A stretch of DNA of 6,554 bases. Source: Pseudomonas sp. GTDB taxonomy: Bacteria > Pseudomonadota > Gammaproteobacteria > Pseudomonadales > Pseudomonadaceae. The notes below the pieces were generated by a model. It ran no database searches. It saw nothing but the letters and a program-made list of their open reading frames with translations, and was not told where the DNA came from. A program made the translations under genes and the position numbers. Shown in pieces: positions 5,645 to 6,554 of this stretch; positions within the stretch are counted from its first letter, which is position 1; every line of letters starts with the position of its first letter. Location of the stretch: assembly GCA_029240955.1 (NCBI GenBank), contig JARDZH010000114.1, positions 1 through 6,554 of the forward strand. The letters run 5' to 3'.

Positions 5645-6463
5645 TCAGAGACGCTGAAGGTCTCTTTGCGCCAATTGCGCAGCTGAAGTGCCCGGATACT
5701 GGGCGACGACTTGCTGCAAAATGCCTTTGACCTTGTCGTTGTGACCGAGGCGACGTTCAACATCAGCCAGCTTGTACAACGAGTCGGGCACCTTTGCGTG
5801 CTTCGGGTATTGCTGGCTGACCTTGGCGAAAGCCTGACCCGCACCTTGCAGATCACCCTTGGCCAGATTGACCTCGCCCAGCCAGTACTGAGCATTGCCC
5901 GCGTACGAACTGTTCGGGTACTTGCGCAGGAAAGCGGTAAAGGCCTGACTGGCCTTGTCGAAATCCTTCGCCTTGATCAGATCGAAGGCCGCTTCGTAAT
6001 ACAGCTTTTCCTTCGCCGGATCAGCAGGCTCGGTGCCTGCCGCCGGAGCCTGGGCCGCCGGGGCCGAAGGCGTACCGCTGGCGTCAACTGCACCGCCCGC
6101 GGGTTGAGAATTATTGGTAGCCGAAGCAGCTGCGCCGCTGGCTATGCGTTGATCGAGTTCCTGATAACGCTCCAGTGCTTCCTGCTTCATGCGCTGGATA
6201 TCGTTCTGCTGAACTTCGAGCTGGCCGCGTAAACGCGCGATTTCTTCCTGCATTTGTTGCAGCTGCATGAACAGCTGACCCTGCGCAGAGGCAGGGGCCG
6301 CAACCCCTCCCCCTGCATAGGCGCCGGACGTGCCATAACCCGCTGGCGGATAACTGCTGCTGCCAGAGCCAGAATTATTGTCATCGACCACAGGCACTGC
6401 GCCCCACGCAGTTAGCGGGAGAGCAAGGGCCATAACGGTTAGAGCACGTCGGCAAGTTCGCAT
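5645..6463 (-). CDS. cpoB: Tol-Pal system protein CpoB (YbgF)
   Basis: CpoB is a periplasmic protein that links Tol-Pal function with peptidoglycan synthesis (PBP1B/LpoB in E. coli) during division. The 272-residue product has a basic start and hydrophobic core (MRTCRRALTVMALALPLTAWGA) with likely signal cleavage after Ala22. A Gly/Ser/Tyr-rich low-complexity stretch (about 29-60) follows, then a heptad-like coiled coil at about 63-108 (LQQMQEEIARLRGQLEVQQ), which trimerises the family. An Ala/Pro-rich linker (about 109-150) leads to three TPR-like repeats at 154-272, with the family's YYEAAFDLIKAKDFDKA and QYWLGE motifs. It begins 6 bases after the pal stop on the same strand, the standard tol-pal-cpoB order, and ends just before a strong terminator. 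Both linkers are longer than in E. coli CpoB (about 263 residues), a modest difference. Confidence 0.95.
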   Translation of the reverse strand: MRTCRRALTVMALALPLTAWGAVPVVDDNNSGSGSSSYPPAGYGTSGAYAGGGVAAPASAQGQLFMQLQQMQEEIARLRGQLEVQQNDIQRMKQEALERYQELDQRIASGAAASATNNSQPAGGAVDASGTPSAPAAQAPAAGTEPADPAKEKLYYEAAFDLIKAKDFDKASQAFTAFLRKYPNSSYAGNAQYWLGEVNLAKGDLQGAGQAFAKVSQQYPKHAKVPDSLYKLADVERRLGHNDKVKGILQQVVAQYPGTSAAQLAQRDLQRL

Positions 6464-6469
6464 ATCGAA

Positions 6470-6554
6470 TTACTTACGCAGTTCGACGCGACGGTTCTGG
6501 GCCCAGGACTGCTCGTCGTTGCCGGTAGCAACTGGACGCTCTTCGCCGTAGGAA
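6470..6554 (-). CDS. pal: Peptidoglycan-associated lipoprotein Pal, C-terminal end (runs off the right edge)
   Basis: Only the last 27 codons and the TAA stop are present. The translated end, SYGEERPVATGNDEQSWAQ followed by NRRVELRK, carries the conserved NRRVEL motif of the OmpA-like peptidoglycan-binding domain and matches the Pal/OprL C-terminus. Pal is an outer-membrane lipoprotein that anchors the Tol-Pal complex to peptidoglycan. The short 6-base gap to cpoB indicates one transcript; tolB and tolA are expected beyond the right edge. Confidence 0.93.
   Translation of the reverse strand, partial: SYGEERPVATGNDEQSWAQNRRVELRK

Overview
The window is ordinary chromosomal backbone of a gamma-proteobacterium, almost certainly a fluorescent Pseudomonas and most plausibly the P. 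syringae/P. fluorescens side of the genus. The reasons are the gene order pal-cpoB-queE-queC-tRNA-Lys and nadA/bepA/tusA/perM, the close agreement of the proteins with what I know of Pseudomonas families, a moderately high GC content, and Pseudomonas-type REP/REPIN repeats. The species assignment is inference.

Layout from left to right. At 1-597 (minus strand) lie the N-terminal third of a PerM/AI-2E-family membrane protein and, just upstream of it in the same operon, tusA, a small sulfur-carrier protein. Divergent from tusA is bepA (760-2193, plus strand), a periplasmic M48 zinc metallopeptidase with TPR repeats. bepA converges on nadA (2583-3641, minus strand), quinolinate synthase. The 389 bp between them hold no gene. 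They contain three REPIN-type repeats, the last two inside a 133-135 bp tandem duplication that also copied the last ten codons and the stop of nadA.

From 3642 to 4134 there are a leader region for nadA with an intrinsic terminator, a strong bidirectional terminator, and a tRNA-Lys(UUU) gene with encoded CCA and its own stringent-type promoter. queC (4135-4824) and queE (4826-5473) follow, one base apart on the minus strand; they encode two steps of preQ0/queuosine synthesis. A clean intrinsic terminator (5598-5623) separates them from cpoB (5645-6463) and the 3' end of pal (6470-6554), the distal end of the tol-pal operon of the cell envelope.

Functionally the window combines envelope maintenance (Pal, CpoB, BepA), tRNA biology (QueE, QueC, tRNA-Lys, and TusA as a sulfur carrier) and NAD synthesis (NadA). 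I see no defence system, transposase, phage gene, CRISPR array or other new multi-gene system. The points worth a second look are non-coding: the REPIN/nadA-tail duplication, the tRNA-Lys locus (a known island integration site in this genus) standing empty here, an unexplained terminator-bearing leader upstream of nadA, a palindrome inside the tRNA promoter, and a leader before queE with no Shine-Dalgarno sequence.
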